A stretch of 64,000 bases of DNA from Sediminibacterium goheungense. GTDB taxonomy: Bacteria > Bacteroidota > Bacteroidia > Chitinophagales > Chitinophagaceae. Below are positions 1 through 8,132 of this stretch, in pieces. The notes beneath the pieces were generated by a model that saw nothing but the letters and a program-made list of their open reading frames with translations, made no database searches and had not been told where the DNA came from. The translations under genes were made by a program, and so were the position numbers. The DNA is taken from contig NZ_SNWP01000010.1 of assembly GCF_004361915.1 (NCBI RefSeq), positions 372,001 through 436,000 of the forward strand. Reading direction: 5' to 3'. Position 1 is the first letter of the stretch; each line of letters starts with the position of its first letter.

Positions 1-1928
1 CCAAACTGAATACCCAGGAAGCAGCTGCTAGCTTTTTAAACAGCTGTAAAAACGCTGCTTATAAAGTACTGGATGTAACGGTGAAACCTGCCAAACGTTC
101 TCCGGCAGCCCCCTTTACCACTTCTACCCTTCAACAGGAAGCTTCCCGTAAACTGGGTTATGGTGTAAGCAAAACCATGTTACTGGCGCAAAAACTATAC
201 GAAAGTGGTAAGATCACTTATATGCGTACAGACAGTATTAACCTGAGTGATACTGCCATGGCCGATATTCGTAAAGAAATAGATAGCAGTTACGGTAACA
301 ATTATTACCAGCCACGCAAATACAAAAACAAGAATGAGAGTGCCCAGGAAGCGCACGAAGCAATACGTCCTACTTATATGAATAACCGGACGGTGGCCGA
401 TGAAGATACCCGCAAACTATATGAACTGATCTGGAGAAGAACCATTGCCTCTCAAATGAGCGACGCTGAGTTTGAGAAAACAGTGGCTAAAATTGATATC
501 TCCACCAATAAAGAAACCCTTACGGCTACCGGAGAAGTCATGAAGTTTGATGGATTTCTGAAAGTATACCTCGAAGGAAAAGATGAGGAAGATGAAGAAG
601 ACAATGAAGGTATGCTGCCTCCGTTATCAGCCGGTCAGGTGCTCGATTTCAGGGAAATGATGGCGACTGAAAAATTTACCCGTGCTGCACCAAGATACAC
701 GGAAGCATCATTGGTAAAAAAGCTGGAAGAACTGGGTATCGGTCGTCCTTCGACCTATGCTCCTACTATTTCAACTATTATCAAAAGAAATTATGTTGAA
801 AAGCGTGATAAAGAAGGTACCAAAAGACAGGTAAATATTTTACGCCTCAATGCCCAACAGGAGGTTTCGAAGGAAATACTCACTGAAAATACCGGTGCTG
901 AAAAAGCCAAACTATTCCCTACCGATCTTGGTATGGTGGTAACGGATTTTTTAAAACAACATTTCAGCAAGGTGATGGATTTTGGCTTTACTGCCCGTAT
1001 CGAGGAAGAGTTTGATGAGATTGCCGAAGGAAAGACCCGCTGGAGCAGTATGATCGATCAATTTTACAAACCTTTTCACGAAAATATTGAGCATACCCTT
1101 GAAAATGCAGAAAGAGCAAAAGGCGAAAGAGAACTGGGCATAGATGAGGCCTCCGGCAAAAAAGTTATTGCCAGAATGGGTCGTTATGGTCCAATGGTAC
1201 AGATCGGGCATGTTGAAGATGAGGAGAAACCAAGATTTGCTAAACTCAAAGCAGATCAAAGTATTGAAACCATCACCATGGAAGAAGCCATGGAACTCTT
1301 TGCCCTGCCCCGTGTACTGGGTACGTATGAGGATCAGGAATTATCTGTGAATGTGGGTCGTTTTGGCCCCTATATCAAGCTGGGTGATCAGTTTATATCT
1401 ATCCCAAAAGGTGAAGACCTGCATACTATAGAACTGGACCGCGCCATTGAATTATTACAGGAGAAGCAACAGGCTGATGCACCGGTTGCTTTTTATAATG
1501 AGTTACCTGTAACAAAGGGTAAAGGACGTTTCGGACCATTTATTAAATGGAACGATATGTTTATCAATATTCCAAGGGCCTATAATTTTGATACACTTTC
1601 TCAACAGGACATCAATGAGTTGATTGAAAAGAAAATGGAGAAAGAAGCTAATCGTTTTATCAAACAATGGCCTGCTGAAAAAATCAATATTGAAAATGGC
1701 CGATGGGGCCCTTTTATCCGCTTCAACAAAAAAATGCTGAAGATGGGCCGTAAGGCCGATGGGGGTAAGTACACGGCTGAAGAGCTTACAGATATTGATA
1801 TTGAACTGGTAAAAAAGATGATTGAAGAGCAGGTGCCCAATGCATTCGCCAAAAAAACAAAAGCGCCGGCCAAAAAAGCGGCTACTAAAAAAGCTGCCCC
1901 TAAAAAAGCCGCAGCTAAAAAGAAATAA
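1..1928 (+). CDS. topA: DNA topoisomerase I (C-terminal part, 5' end outside window)
   Basis: Type IA topoisomerase that relaxes negatively supercoiled DNA. The reading frame is open from base 3, so the start and the Toprim domain lie upstream. The motif ITYMRTDS carries the catalytic tyrosine (codon 219-221), and GIGRPSTYAPTIS follows about 190 residues later, as in bacterial TopA. The C-terminal half holds repeated short modules with the pattern GRxGPxI/VK, the Bacteroidota replacement for zinc-ribbon repeats. The protein ends in a lysine/alanine-rich tail of about 27 residues, resembling histone H1 tails, that probably binds DNA. The gene ends at a strong hairpin terminator and converges with the desaturase gene. 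Identification is firm; only the N-terminus is missing. Confidence 0.96.
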   Translation, partial: KLNTQEAAASFLNSCKNAAYKVLDVTVKPAKRSPAAPFTTSTLQQEASRKLGYGVSKTMLLAQKLYESGKITYMRTDSINLSDTAMADIRKEIDSSYGNNYYQPRKYKNKNESAQEAHEAIRPTYMNNRTVADEDTRKLYELIWRRTIASQMSDAEFEKTVAKIDISTNKETLTATGEVMKFDGFLKVYLEGKDEEDEEDNEGMLPPLSAGQVLDFREMMATEKFTRAAPRYTEASLVKKLEELGIGRPSTYAPTISTIIKRNYVEKRDKEGTKRQVNILRLNAQQEVSKEILTENTGAEKAKLFPTDLGMVVTDFLKQHFSKVMDFGFTARIEEEFDEIAEGKTRWSSMIDQFYKPFHENIEHTLENAERAKGERELGIDEASGKKVIARMGRYGPMVQIGHVEDEEKPRFAKLKADQSIETITMEEAMELFALPRVLGTYEDQELSVNVGRFGPYIKLGDQFISIPKGEDLHTIELDRAIELLQEKQQADAPVAFYNELPVTKGKGRFGPFIKWNDMFINIPRAYNFDTLSQQDINELIEKKMEKEANRFIKQWPAEKINIENGRWGPFIRFNKKMLKMGRKADGGKYTAEELTDIDIELVKKMIEEQVPNAFAKKTKAPAKKAATKKAAPKKAAAKKK

Positions 1929-1940
1929 CAGTTATTTATA

Positions 1941-1988
1941 GATAGGAAAAGCCCCTGAAACATACCGTTTCAGGGGCTTTTTCCTATC
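1941..1988 (+). terminator. Rho-independent terminator after topA
   Basis: A 20-base arm at 1941-1960 and a 21-base arm at 1968-1988 are complementary around a 7-base loop, with the GC core GCCCCTGAAA flanked by A and T runs. It starts 12 bases after the topA stop. The flanking A/T runs make it usable from both strands, so it may also end transcripts from the convergent desaturase gene. Confidence 0.85.
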
Positions 1989-1997
1989 AAATAAAAC

Positions 1998-2037
1998 TTC
2001 GAAATTGAAAATTCGAAATTCATGATTGGATATTTTC
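1998..2037. repeat. Period-7 spacer element between topA and desaturase
   Basis: Words beginning TTC, TTG or TTT start at 1998, 2005, 2012, 2019, 2026 and 2033, an exact 7-base period over six units. TTCGAAA occurs twice and TTGAAAA lies between them. The element fills the convergent gap right up to the desaturase stop codon. No coding function is visible. It resembles the other periodic spacers in the window by architecture but not by sequence. Confidence 0.55.
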
Positions 2038-3117
2038 TTATGCTTCTCTACCCATCTGACGCAGAAAACGTACGTGTGCCACTACTGCTTTTCGCATGGT
2101 GGGGTATTCGATGTACTGTAATTGATATTCTCTGCACACATTCCTTACAATTTCACTGATGGCAGGATAATGCACATGTGATATTTTAGGAAACAAGTGG
2201 TGCTCGATCTGAAAATTAAGTCCACCTACTAACCAGCTAACGAGTTTATTTCTGGTAGCGAAATTGGCCGTGGTTTTAATCTGGTGTGCGGCGAACTCAT
2301 CAGGTAATTTATTGGTTTCAATATCTGCCACAGGAAATTCTGTATGTTCAACTGTATGCGCTAACTGGAATACTATACTCAGTACAAAACCCGCGAAGAA
2401 ACTCATGACAATAAATCCGATCATCCAATATAACCAACCTACTGTTGCAATCGGCAGAACAATAAATACAGCTGCATGATACAGTTTCACACTCCAGAAT
2501 TCAACATGGTCATTCCAATTCATTTTTTTCAGGGGGACATTACCTATCTTCTGTGAAAAATATTTTCTGTAGTCGGCAAAGAAAATCCAGAAAACATATA
2601 ACAGCATATACAAAACCCAGAAGTAGAGGTGCTGGAACTTATGTAGCTTGTAATATTTTTGTGTTGGTGCCATGCGCATCAGGATACCCACCTCAATATC
2701 ATCATCTACTCCATCTACATTGGTAAAACTATGGTGAATCATATTGTGCTTCATGTTCCACATAAAATGATTGGCACCTAACATACTGATAGATGATGCG
2801 GCTATTCTGTTGAGCCATTTGTTGTGACTGAAACTACCATGACTACCATCATGCATTACATTGAAACCGATAGCTGCTACCAATCCACCGAGTATAATAC
2901 ATTCAAGAATGGCAAGGTACCATACCGGCGTCATGAAAATCAGATGCAGGTAAACGGTAATAAAGGCAATGACCATAATGATGGCCTTTGTAAACAATTT
3001 GGGATTACCCGTTGGCGCAATGCCTCTTTCGTCAAAATACTGCTGAACTCTTTTTTTTAATTCTGTGTGCAAGGATTGTTTAACTGCGGGAAATTTGGGA
3101 GTGGTAACCTGTGACAT
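2038..3117 (-). CDS. Fatty acid desaturase, front-end (linoleoyl-CoA desaturase-like)
   Basis: Membrane di-iron enzyme that introduces a double bond into an acyl chain, using O2 and an electron donor. Three histidine boxes are visible in the usual order: HDGSH, then HNMIHH, then QIEHH near the C-terminus. The Gln-containing third box is typical of the front-end group related to delta-6 and linoleoyl-CoA desaturases. Hydrophobic segments flank the boxes. There is no fused cytochrome b5 domain, so an external electron carrier is needed. I chose the ATG at 3117 (359 aa, MSQVTTPKF) over the ORF start at 3147, because the extra ten residues look like spacer. Substrate and position of the double bond cannot be told from the sequence. 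Confidence 0.9.
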   Translation of the reverse strand: MSQVTTPKFPAVKQSLHTELKKRVQQYFDERGIAPTGNPKLFTKAIIMVIAFITVYLHLIFMTPVWYLAILECIILGGLVAAIGFNVMHDGSHGSFSHNKWLNRIAASSISMLGANHFMWNMKHNMIHHSFTNVDGVDDDIEVGILMRMAPTQKYYKLHKFQHLYFWVLYMLLYVFWIFFADYRKYFSQKIGNVPLKKMNWNDHVEFWSVKLYHAAVFIVLPIATVGWLYWMIGFIVMSFFAGFVLSIVFQLAHTVEHTEFPVADIETNKLPDEFAAHQIKTTANFATRNKLVSWLVGGLNFQIEHHLFPKISHVHYPAISEIVRNVCREYQLQYIEYPTMRKAVVAHVRFLRQMGREA

Positions 3118-3361
3118 GCAAAAATTTGAAATGATATAGTAATGCAAAATAACACTAAATCCCTGTCATCTACATGTTAAAACTTGTTTTTTACAGATCT
3201 GTGGCAGATAACGATATTAATACGTATATAAGTATTCAACATAACGCTGATATTTCCACAATGCTGAATAACTTCTTATTGATAAATACAGCAAATTTAT
3301 ATTAGTTTGATACTCATAAGCGTTATCTATAAGATAATAATAAGGCCCTAAGCTTCAACAC

Positions 3362-4234
3362 ATGCAGGAAACAAAGGAAATACACGCATTGTTTACCCTG
3401 ATCGATGACCCTGATGAGGAGGTTTATTCCACTATTTCAGAGCGGATCGTAGGATATGGAAAAGGAATCATTCCCAATCTGGAACATCTCTGGGAAAATA
3501 CCCCCAGCGAGGATGTACAGAGCCGGATTGAAATGATTATACATCGTTTACATTTTACGGATCTTACTACCGATTTTACCGAGTGGCGGGAAAGTGCCTA
3601 TCACGATCTCTTATTCGGAGCTTTACTGGTGTCTAAATTTCAGTACCCTGAATTACAGACTACACCCGTAATTCAGGAGATTGAAAAAATAAGACGTAAT
3701 GTGTGGCTGGAACTGAATAGCTTTCTTACGCCTCTGGAGCAGGCTAATGTATTATCGAGCATACTCTACAATTACTACAACCTGAAAGGTGGTGAAATTA
3801 ATTACGAAAAATCGGACGAATTCTTTTTACATAAAGTATTGGAGTCAAAAAAAGGGAATGCCATTTCCAATGCATTAATTTATCAGGTACTGTGTGACCA
3901 GCTGGAAATTAACGCCCGCATCATCAATATCCCTAAACAATGTATCATCGCTTTTTATCACTCAGATTATGACCCCGCATTGTATCCGGGGCATCCGCAG
4001 GATAAAATTCACTTCTTTGTAGATGGAACCAGTGGACAGGCTTTTTCCCATGCTGATATTGAGAATTATTTCAAACGCATTTCTGTACCGCCGGTAGCTT
4101 CCTATTTTAAGCCGGTTTCGCATAAAAGATTGATCCAGCTCTTGCTGGAAGAGTTATCTAAATGTTTCGACAGTCCTACCAATGCTTATAAACACGCAGA
4201 GTTGCTGCAATTGGCTTCTTTATTGGATGAATAG
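3362..4234 (+). CDS. SirB1-like transglutaminase-fold protein
   Basis: A 290-residue protein of the SirB1/transglutaminase-like superfamily 2 type. The N-terminal third is helical and HEAT-like (residues 1-70). The central part, GNAISNALIYQVLCDQL, matches the conserved helix of the family that follows the Gly-x-Pro-Leu-Ser segment. The cysteine expected of active transglutaminases is not at the usual place, so the fold is probably non-catalytic. No signal peptide is seen. It stands alone, divergent from the desaturase, and ends inside a bidirectional terminator. The biological role of these proteins is unknown. Confidence 0.7.
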   Translation: MQETKEIHALFTLIDDPDEEVYSTISERIVGYGKGIIPNLEHLWENTPSEDVQSRIEMIIHRLHFTDLTTDFTEWRESAYHDLLFGALLVSKFQYPELQTTPVIQEIEKIRRNVWLELNSFLTPLEQANVLSSILYNYYNLKGGEINYEKSDEFFLHKVLESKKGNAISNALIYQVLCDQLEINARIINIPKQCIIAFYHSDYDPALYPGHPQDKIHFFVDGTSGQAFSHADIENYFKRISVPPVASYFKPVSHKRLIQLLLEELSKCFDSPTNAYKHAELLQLASLLDE

Positions 4235-4270
4235 TTGGGGAAACTGGCCCCAACTATTCATTTTATTTTT
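4230..4270. terminator. Bidirectional terminator between SirB1-like gene and osmC
   Basis: A perfect 11-base inverted repeat (4230-4240 and 4248-4258, arm AATAGTTGGGG) surrounds a 7-base loop. It is followed on the plus strand by a T-rich run to about 4270. The left arm includes the TAG stop of the upstream gene, and the structure serves both convergent genes. Confidence 0.8.
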
Positions 4271-4275
4271 CTTGC

Positions 4276-4686
4276 TTACTGCAATTGTGCATCAAGTGTA
4301 ATATTCATATTATAAGCCTTGCTTACCGGGCAGTTTGCCTTGGCATCGGCAGCACAGGCTTCAAATTGTTCTGCACTGATCCCAGGTACTTTTGCTTTTA
4401 ATACCAGATGCGAACCGGTAATCACTCCATCCTCCAGTGTAATGGTACATTGCGTTTCCAGTGTATCTGGTGTAAATCCGGCTGCCCCAAGCACAAAACT
4501 GAGTTTCATGGTAAAACAGCCCGCATGTGCGGCTGCCATCAATTCTTCCGGGTTGGTGCCTAAACCTTCCGCAAACCTTGAATTAAATGAATACTGGGTC
4601 TGGTTCAGTGTTGTACTTTGTGTGGTCAGGTGTCCGTTACCTTCTTTTCCGGAACCATTCCAGACTGCAGTTGCATTGCGTTTCAT
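4276..4686 (-). CDS. osmC: OsmC-family peroxiredoxin
   Basis: Thiol-dependent hydroperoxide reductase of the OsmC/Ohr superfamily, cytoplasmic, 136 residues. The two redox cysteines are visible: Cys57 in AHAGCF, following the family motif NPEELMAAAHA, and Cys119 in NCPVSKAYN. The length is usual for OsmC. It removes organic hydroperoxides, probably as part of stress protection. The start at 4686 gives the standard N-terminus MKRNATAVWNG. The upstream region is shared with the divergent csaA promoter. Confidence 0.92.
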   Translation of the reverse strand: MKRNATAVWNGSGKEGNGHLTTQSTTLNQTQYSFNSRFAEGLGTNPEELMAAAHAGCFTMKLSFVLGAAGFTPDTLETQCTITLEDGVITGSHLVLKAKVPGISAEQFEACAADAKANCPVSKAYNMNITLDAQLQ

Positions 4687-4707
4687 AATGATTAAGTTTT
4701 AAATTTG
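4676..4707 (+). promoter_or_regulatory. Candidate promoter of csaA (-33 TTG, -7 TAAATTTG)
   Basis: TAAATTTG at 4700-4707 is an exact match to the Bacteroidota -7 consensus TAnnTTTG. A TTG at 4676-4678 lies 21 bases upstream, within the usual 19-21 spacing. It ends 17 bases before the csaA ATG and overlaps the 5' end of osmC. Confidence 0.5.
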
Positions 4708-4724
4708 AATTAAACAGTATTGAT

Positions 4725-5054
4725 ATGATCAGTTGGGATGATTTTGAAAAAATTGAAATCCGTAGCGGAACCATTATTGAAGTTACAGATTTTCCGAAAG
4801 CCAGGAAACCAGCCTACCAGTTAAAGATTGACTTCGGGGCATACGGCATCAAACAATCATCTGCTCAAATTACGGATCACTATGCAAAAGAAAGTCTTCT
4901 CGGTAAACAGATTGTAGCAGTGGTGAACTTTCCACCCAAGCAAATCGCCAATTTCTTCAGTGAGTGTCTGGTACTGGGGGTATACGATCATGAAGGAAAA
5001 GTGATCTTACTGCAACCCGGACTTCCCGTAGGAAACGGTCAAAGAATCGGGTAA
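4725..5054 (+). CDS. csaA: CsaA-like tRNA-binding domain protein
   Basis: A 109-residue protein made only of the EMAP-II/tRNA-binding OB fold, as in Bacillus CsaA. Conserved features are the start DFEKIEIRSGTI, the central SSAQIT and the segment NFPPKQIANFFSECLVLG. The standard family role is a homodimer that binds tRNA or unfolded preprotein and has been linked to export. It is read from its own short-leader promoter and is followed 75 bases later by ogt on the same strand. Confidence 0.9.
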   Translation: MISWDDFEKIEIRSGTIIEVTDFPKARKPAYQLKIDFGAYGIKQSSAQITDHYAKESLLGKQIVAVVNFPPKQIANFFSECLVLGVYDHEGKVILLQPGLPVGNGQRIG

Positions 5055-5129
5055 TCAGGAGTAAAACTACCAATTACCATTTTAGCATAGTATATTCGGA
5101 ACGTAAACCATACCCAGACGGGTATCTGT

Positions 5130-5627
5130 ATGAGTGAGTTATATTATACATATTACGAAAGCCCGGTAGGACTACTTAAAATAGGTGGCACCGATCAGTT
5201 TATTGGCGAACTGACTTTTGTAGACAATCCTGATCAGCTCACCTATGGGGAACCCGGTATCAGTGAGATCATGCATCAGTGTACGGAACAACTGATTGAA
5301 TTTTTTCATGGAAGCAGAAAACATTTTGATATCCCCATTCATCAGGATGGCACGGAATTTCAGAAAAGAGTTTGGGGTGAACTTCAGGAAATTCCCTATG
5401 GCAAAACCATTAGTTATATGGATATGGCCAAAAAACTGGGAGATCCAAAAGTCATTCGTGCAGCCGCCAGTGCCAATGGTAGAAATAATATTGCTATTAT
5501 CGTACCCTGCCACCGGGTAATCGGAAGTGATAAATCACTGATCGGTTATTCAGGTGGTATGTGGCGCAAAAAATGGCTGCTGCAACATGAATTTAAAATC
5601 ACACATGGTGTACAAACGCTGTTTTAG
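5130..5627 (+). CDS. ogt: Methylated-DNA--protein-cysteine methyltransferase
   Basis: Suicide DNA repair enzyme that moves the methyl group from O6-methylguanine to its own cysteine. The active-site motif PCHRV is present with Cys127, followed by the GYSGGMWRKKWLL helix of the family, and the DNA-binding helix lies around residues 104-117 (GDPKVIRAAASANG). At 165 residues it has the size of stand-alone Ogt, with no Ada domain. A near-consensus -7 box, TATATTCG, lies upstream. It converges with cdd; the stop codons are 4 bases apart. Confidence 0.94.
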   Translation: MSELYYTYYESPVGLLKIGGTDQFIGELTFVDNPDQLTYGEPGISEIMHQCTEQLIEFFHGSRKHFDIPIHQDGTEFQKRVWGELQEIPYGKTISYMDMAKKLGDPKVIRAAASANGRNNIAIIVPCHRVIGSDKSLIGYSGGMWRKKWLLQHEFKITHGVQTLF

Positions 5628-5631
5628 TTCC

Positions 5632-6117
5632 TTACAACATATCCTCACTGGTAAAACTAAGGGGCAATAAATGGCTGGCCTTTGGCAGTACATATACTTT
5701 ACCGGACAATCCACCCAGTATCAGCCTGATCGGTTTTTTTACCCTTATTTCATATTCCAGTAAACTCTGTCTGCAAATTCCGCATGGGGATATGGGATGG
5801 TTACTGTTACCCCTTGTATTGTTGTAACTGATGGCCAATGCTTCTATCGCTACATCAGGATGTAGCATGGCCGCATTTGACAATAATACCCGCTCAGCGC
5901 AAATACCTACCGGGAAGCTGGCATTTTCCTGGTTGGTTCCTGATACGATGGCTCCGTTACTTAAAACGGCCACAGCACCCACTTTAAAATGAGAATAAGG
6001 GGCATATGCGATCGATGTTGTTTCCTTTGCCTGTTTCAACAATAAAGCATCCTGCTCATTCAACTGATCAGCTGATTCGTACACTTCAAATTCAAATTGG
6101 TACTGTTGATGATTCAT
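5632..6117 (-). CDS. cdd: Cytidine deaminase
   Basis: Zinc enzyme of pyrimidine salvage that turns cytidine and deoxycytidine into uridine forms. The zinc and proton-relay residues are clear: Cys73-Ala-Glu75 in CAERVLL, and Cys112 and Cys115 in PCGICRQSLLEYE. FKVGA and the Asn-Glu-Asn in TNQENASFP are also family-typical. At 161 residues it is somewhat longer than the 130-residue tetrameric form, owing to an N-terminal extension of about 25 residues. It lies downstream of lepB, separated by a periodic spacer and a possible terminator. Confidence 0.94.
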   Translation of the reverse strand: MNHQQYQFEFEVYESADQLNEQDALLLKQAKETTSIAYAPYSHFKVGAVAVLSNGAIVSGTNQENASFPVGICAERVLLSNAAMLHPDVAIEALAISYNNTRGNSNHPISPCGICRQSLLEYEIRVKKPIRLILGGLSGKVYVLPKASHLLPLSFTSEDML

Positions 6118-6135
6118 ACACTAACATATTTAGAC

Positions 6136-6168
6136 GAAAAAGTCCCCAAAGCTTACGCTATGAGGACC
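6136..6168 (-). terminator. Possible terminator between lepB and cdd
   Basis: On the minus strand a 7-base-pair stem (6161-6167 with 6142-6148, one G-T pair) is followed by TTTTTC. It could end transcripts from lepB before cdd or act as a leader hairpin of cdd. The stem is short, so the call is tentative. Confidence 0.35.
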
Positions 6169-6216
6169 CCTACGGCAATGTAAATTACTAAAAAAAGATG
6201 AAATCACAAACCTTGA

Positions 6217-6341
6217 AAGCCGCAAGTTTCAAGCTACAAGCCCTACATTACTTACAGTCATTGGAATGTAGTAGAGAAAGAATCATACAGATTACTTACC
6301 ACTTCAACTTGAAGCTAGAAGCTGGTAGCTTGCGGCTTATT
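6217..6341. repeat. Period-7 inverted spacer element downstream of lepB
   Basis: AAG cores begin at 6217, 6224, 6231 and 6238. On the other side GCT cores begin at 6314, 6321, 6328 and 6335, each series with an exact 7-base step. The two series are inverted relative to each other (AAGCCGCAAG against CTTGCGGCTT) and can pair across a loop of about 70 bases. The element abuts the lepB stop codon at 6345. Confidence 0.6.
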
Positions 6342-6344
6342 CCC

Positions 6345-7853
6345 TTATCGGATACTTCTCATGATCCGTTTCCATCTTGGACCCTTGTCCCAGCTAAACC
6401 AGATCAGTGACGCTTTCCCTACAATATGTGTTTCAGGTACAAAACCCCAAAAACGGCTATCCTGACTACGGTGACGGTTGTCTCCCATCATCCAGTAATA
6501 ATTATACCGGGTAATATAGGTGGTGGTTTCTTTACCATTGATATAAAACTTTCCGTCACGCTCTTCAAGGTTATTATGCTCATAAGTGGCAATCAATCGC
6601 CTGTACAATGAAATATTCTGGCTATTCAGGTGAAGGGTATCTCCTTTTGCCGGAACCCTGAGTGGACCGAAATTATCAATGCTCCAGGGATAGTTAGCTT
6701 CATCATTAGGAAAAGTCATACCCGCATAATTCTCCACATATCTAACGGATGAAACATAGTTGGGTAATTTTTTCAACTTCTCGAGTTCTTCAGGTGTTAA
6801 ATTGAATTTATAACTGCTATCACTCAGCATATCCATCTGGCCCTTGGTATCTGCCACATCAATACCCAATTCTTCTTTCAGAAAATCCGGATCATAGGGT
6901 TGTTTATTGGTTACAACGATATATTCTGTTTGCAGGCCACCAGGCACCATGGCAGGGCTTCCGTTTACATAGAGCTCACCATTACGGATCTGCAATACAT
7001 CTTTTCCAACAGCCACACATCGCTTGATATAATTATCCGTTTTATCCATCGGATGAACAATCAGGGGATATTCGGGACTGGCAAACATTTCCTGTCTGTT
7101 CCCTTTAAAAGTATAACGCAGTACATCATAATAGGTAACCTTGCTACCATAATCTGGCAGGTTAATGATGGTATCACCGGCCGGGAAATTGAAAACCACT
7201 ACATCATTTCTCTTCACTTCCGTGAAAGCAGGCAGACGCTTGTAGGGCAACTGCAGCCATTTCAGGTAAGAAGGTGTTGTTTGTGAAAAGGGCAATGTAT
7301 TATGTACAAAAGGAAAAGAAAGCGGAGTTTGCGGTATACGTGCTCCGTAACTCATCTTATTTACAAAAAGAAAATCATTCACCAGAAGGGTCTTCTCCAT
7401 ACTTTCCGTAGGAATTACATAGGCTTCAAAAACAAAAGTCCGGATTATGGTTGCAGCCACAATCGCAAAAACACCCGCATCAATCCATTCCCGGGAGCCT
7501 GGTTTTTTATATTGGTGAAAAGCTTCTTTTCCATACCATTTCTCATTTTGCGAGAAACCGAGATAAGGAAAATATATAAAGGGAAATAATACCGCAGCTG
7601 TATGATGAATGAGGTTGAATCGTTTAAAGTGCATCACAAAGATGATAGTGATCCAGATGGTAATGAACTGTCCGGCAATGGGTATCAACTGGAGCCAGAA
7701 CCAATATTTACGGATCTGACATTTTTCAACAATGAACCAGGTATTATAAAAAGGCACCAAAGCCTTCCAGGGTTCAATACCCGCCTTTTTAAACATACCA
7801 TACATACCTGCATGCCAGCCGATGATACCTACGATAAACAGAATTAAACCCAT
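6345..7853 (-). CDS. lepB: Signal peptidase I (long Bacteroidota form)
   Basis: Membrane Ser/Lys protease that removes signal peptides from exported proteins. The catalytic Ser151 sits in VIPTESMEKTLL, the general-base Lys277 in DNYIKRCVAVGKD, and the C-terminal box MMGDNRHRSQDSRFWGFVP is intact. At 502 residues it is nearly twice the size of many homologues. The N-terminus carries about three hydrophobic helices (residues 3-20, 51-75, 85-100) before the usual anchor at 125-145, and a large insertion of about 120 residues separates the catalytic strands from the last box. Both traits are usual in this phylum. A perfect -7 box lies 21 bases before the ATG. The gene is divergent from the MerR regulator. 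Confidence 0.95.
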   Translation of the reverse strand: MGLILFIVGIIGWHAGMYGMFKKAGIEPWKALVPFYNTWFIVEKCQIRKYWFWLQLIPIAGQFITIWITIIFVMHFKRFNLIHHTAAVLFPFIYFPYLGFSQNEKWYGKEAFHQYKKPGSREWIDAGVFAIVAATIIRTFVFEAYVIPTESMEKTLLVNDFLFVNKMSYGARIPQTPLSFPFVHNTLPFSQTTPSYLKWLQLPYKRLPAFTEVKRNDVVVFNFPAGDTIINLPDYGSKVTYYDVLRYTFKGNRQEMFASPEYPLIVHPMDKTDNYIKRCVAVGKDVLQIRNGELYVNGSPAMVPGGLQTEYIVVTNKQPYDPDFLKEELGIDVADTKGQMDMLSDSSYKFNLTPEELEKLKKLPNYVSSVRYVENYAGMTFPNDEANYPWSIDNFGPLRVPAKGDTLHLNSQNISLYRRLIATYEHNNLEERDGKFYINGKETTTYITRYNYYWMMGDNRHRSQDSRFWGFVPETHIVGKASLIWFSWDKGPRWKRIMRSIR

Positions 7854-7874
7854 GTTTTATTTTTTAGGTGGAAA

Positions 7875-7882
7875 CAAAAATA
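7875..7882 (-). promoter_or_regulatory. Candidate -7 element of lepB
   Basis: The minus strand reads TATTTTTG, an exact TAnnTTTG match, ending 21 bases before the lepB ATG. No convincing -33 TTG is seen. Confidence 0.4.
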
Positions 7883-7924
7883 TTCTTTTCAGACACATGA
7901 TTGGGTAATCGGCCAAAACTTTTC

Positions 7925-7970
7925 CTAAACCAATGATTTACAGTCAATAACACCAATTTCACTGGTTTAG
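7925..7970. promoter_or_regulatory. Inverted repeat in the lepB/MerR divergent gap, possible operator
   Basis: CTAAACCAATGA (7925-7936) and TCACTGGTTTAG (7959-7970) are inverted copies with 11 of 12 bases matching, 22 bases apart. They lie upstream of both divergent genes. A MerR-family regulator often controls its own promoter, so this is the best candidate for its operator. The link is inference from position only. Confidence 0.35.
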
Positions 7971-8132
7971 AAATCTGCACCATTTTATACGTTTTAACCT
8001 ACTGCACTTAAATTATGCGCCTGTTTGAACACTTAGTCTGATCCAACCTAAAATTCTTACACAAAACTTTGTTTATTTTTATATGATATAGATTAATCTG
8101 TAAGACCCTGACCGAAAGAGCAAAAAAGAAGT

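Noticed and set aside
951..1259. Minus-strand ORF of 102 codons inside topA
   Set aside because: Fully antisense to conserved topA coding sequence, with a cysteine/phenylalanine-rich translation typical of shadow frames.
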